NCBI RefSeq assembly: GCF_900537175.1
Contig: NZ_LS999833.1
Span: 1,736,001-1,800,000, forward strand
Origin: Lentilitoribacter sp. Alg239-R112
Lineage (GTDB): Bacteria > Pseudomonadota > Alphaproteobacteria > Rhizobiales > Rhizobiaceae
Length of the DNA stretch: 64,000 nt
Direction: 5' to 3'
The notes beneath the pieces are model-generated. The model saw nothing but the letters and a program-made list of their open reading frames with translations, was not told the origin of the DNA and made no database searches. The translations under genes and the position numbers were made by a program. This document shows positions 62,907-64,000 of the stretch, piece by piece. Each line of letters begins with the position of its first letter. The first letter of the stretch is position 1.

Positions 62907-64000
62907 ATGTCCGAAAATTCCTTTACATTCAATGCGGCCATTCGTGTGCTCATACTGTGGTTTGCTGGCATCACCGCTGCGGCTCAATTTGCGAAACTGA
63001 GTCTAACATTCTCACATCTGCAATTGGAATACCCAAATACAGATACAAGCTTGGGATTACTTGTATCGCTTATTGGATTTATAGGTGTTTTCTTTGGAAT
63101 GTTTGCAGGCGTCATGGCTTCGCAAGTGGGTTATAAGAAAACCCTGATCTGGGGATTAATAATCGGCGCTATCGTGTCTATTATTCAATCAAACTTATTG
63201 CCATTGGAAGTAATGATTGCTTTACGTATCATTGAAGGCGCGGCTCATCTAGCAATCGTCGTAGCAACCCCAACTCTCATGGTTCAAACAAGCAGGCAGG
63301 AACATGCCAAAGCCCTCATGACTTTATGGAGCACATTCTTCGGCGTATCATTTGTTATAACGTCCTATTTAGGTTTACCACTGATTGAAAATTTTGGACT
63401 TAGAAGCATATTTCTTGCCCATGCGGGATGCATGATTATTGCTGCAATTTTTATTTGGAAATTAATTCCAGACACCAAAACAAATATCGCTTCAAAATTC
63501 AATTTATCTATCGAAAACCTAATCCGAGAACATGTAGAAGCCTATCGTTCACCATCGATATCAGCGCCGGCTTTTGGGTGGTTGTTTTATACCCTTACCT
63601 TCGTAGCCATACTCACAGCACTTCCTCTTCTGCTGCCCTCTAACGAAGTAAAATTAGCCGCTGGTGTCCTACCACTGATCGCCATATTCTCTTCATTCAT
63701 CTGTGGTGCAATATTGATCAGACACTTTTCGACAATTCAGATCCTGATCTTTGCCTTTCTGGGGTCAAGCCTTGCAATTTTATCACTAACTGTTCAAGAT
63801 CAAGTACTTATCACCCTGCTGTTTTTATTCTTTCTCCTTGGATTGCTGCAAAGTGCGGGCTTTGCAGCAATCCCAGAACTGAACGATAAAATTACTGATC
63901 AAGCAAAATCCAATGGTGGTATTGCGCAAATGGGGAACATTGGCACCACCTTAGGAACACCTATATTGCTGGCCGCTTACTCCGGCTTTGGTATAAATGG
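62907..64000 (+). CDS. MFS transporter, 3' end cut by window
   Basis: Open frame from ATG 62907 to the window edge, at least 364 residues. It begins MSENSFTFNAAIRVLIL and shows about ten hydrophobic helices; the loop between helices 2 and 3, GVMASQVGYKKTLIWG near 75-90, is the MFS motif A-like G-x-x-x-D/S-x-x-G-x-x-x. Further helices: IIGAIVSIIQSN, IEGAAHLAIVVATPTLM, TLWSTFFGVSFVI. Substrate is not evident. Divergent from phoR; no Pho box is seen ahead of it, so a phosphate link is not supported. Confidence 0.85.
   Translation, partial: MSENSFTFNAAIRVLILWFAGITAAAQFAKLSLTFSHLQLEYPNTDTSLGLLVSLIGFIGVFFGMFAGVMASQVGYKKTLIWGLIIGAIVSIIQSNLLPLEVMIALRIIEGAAHLAIVVATPTLMVQTSRQEHAKALMTLWSTFFGVSFVITSYLGLPLIENFGLRSIFLAHAGCMIIAAIFIWKLIPDTKTNIASKFNLSIENLIREHVEAYRSPSISAPAFGWLFYTLTFVAILTALPLLLPSNEVKLAAGVLPLIAIFSSFICGAILIRHFSTIQILIFAFLGSSLAILSLTVQDQVLITLLFLFFLLGLLQSAGFAAIPELNDKITDQAKSNGGIAQMGNIGTTLGTPILLAAYSGFGIN

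Noticed and set aside
1..64000. tRNA, rRNA, CRISPR arrays, transposases, phage genes, toxin-antitoxin pairs
   Set aside because: Scanned by eye for T-arm motifs, regularly spaced repeats, integrase or transposase motifs and small paired genes; none was found.

Overview
The window reads as chromosomal DNA of an alphaproteobacterium of the order Hyphomicrobiales (Rhizobiales), AT-rich for that group and densely packed. The placement rests on a RirA-type Rrf2 regulator with Cys91/99/105 and an Irr-like ICE box, a fused trpE(G) behind a leaderless Trp-Trp-Trp leader peptide, the gene order proC-ybjN / ubiK / lgt-midA-pgeF-prs-rplY-pth-ychF, and a petABC block near trmL-hemF. Genus cannot be fixed from sequence alone. 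I see no rRNA, tRNA, CRISPR array, insertion sequence or prophage.

Layout. 1-10.7 kb: housekeeping genes (proline synthesis, lipoprotein maturation, peptidoglycan editing, PRPP synthesis, L25, peptidyl-tRNA hydrolase, YchF, BluB). 10.7-14.1 kb: apt and the cytochrome bc1 operon petABC. 14.4-19.4 kb: two related ABC exporters around a lipoprotein polysaccharide deacetylase, plus an unannotated 25-residue gene with its own terminator. 19.5-23.5 kb: trmL, hemF, and a cca-nudix-DUF1285 operon. 23.6-30.5 kb: a MoxR/DUF58/BatA-DUF4159/large membrane protein operon. 30.5-34.3 kb: single genes whose ends interlock. 34.4-40.8 kb: leuA behind a Leu-codon attenuator, a bis-haem flavin oxidoreductase with a membrane-bound LuxR-type regulator, and trpE(G) behind a complete trp attenuator. 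40.8-47.4 kb: a translationally coupled five-gene operon around an unusual AAA+ ATPase, the best candidate for an uncharacterised system. 47.5-50.5 kb: tdk, a HugZ-like protein, a structured GC-rich intergenic element, a nucleoside hydrolase and rirA. 50.7-55.9 kb: a sugar-acid catabolic cluster (FAH-family hydrolase, XylD-like dehydratase, SDR, GntR regulator, divergent HIBADH-like dehydrogenase). 55.9-62.7 kb: the Pho regulon block phoR-pstSCAB-phoU-phoB with three PhoB half-sites and a PhoR that lacks a membrane anchor. 62.9 kb to the end: an MFS transporter cut by the window edge.

The most useful points not given by protein homology are the leu and trp attenuators, the ICE box at rirA, the 11-bp-phased Pho box, several perfect inverted repeats in promoters, the GANTC cluster at 1.26-1.41 kb, and hairpins that span both stop codons of convergent genes. 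All family assignments are from motif recognition by eye; no database search was run.
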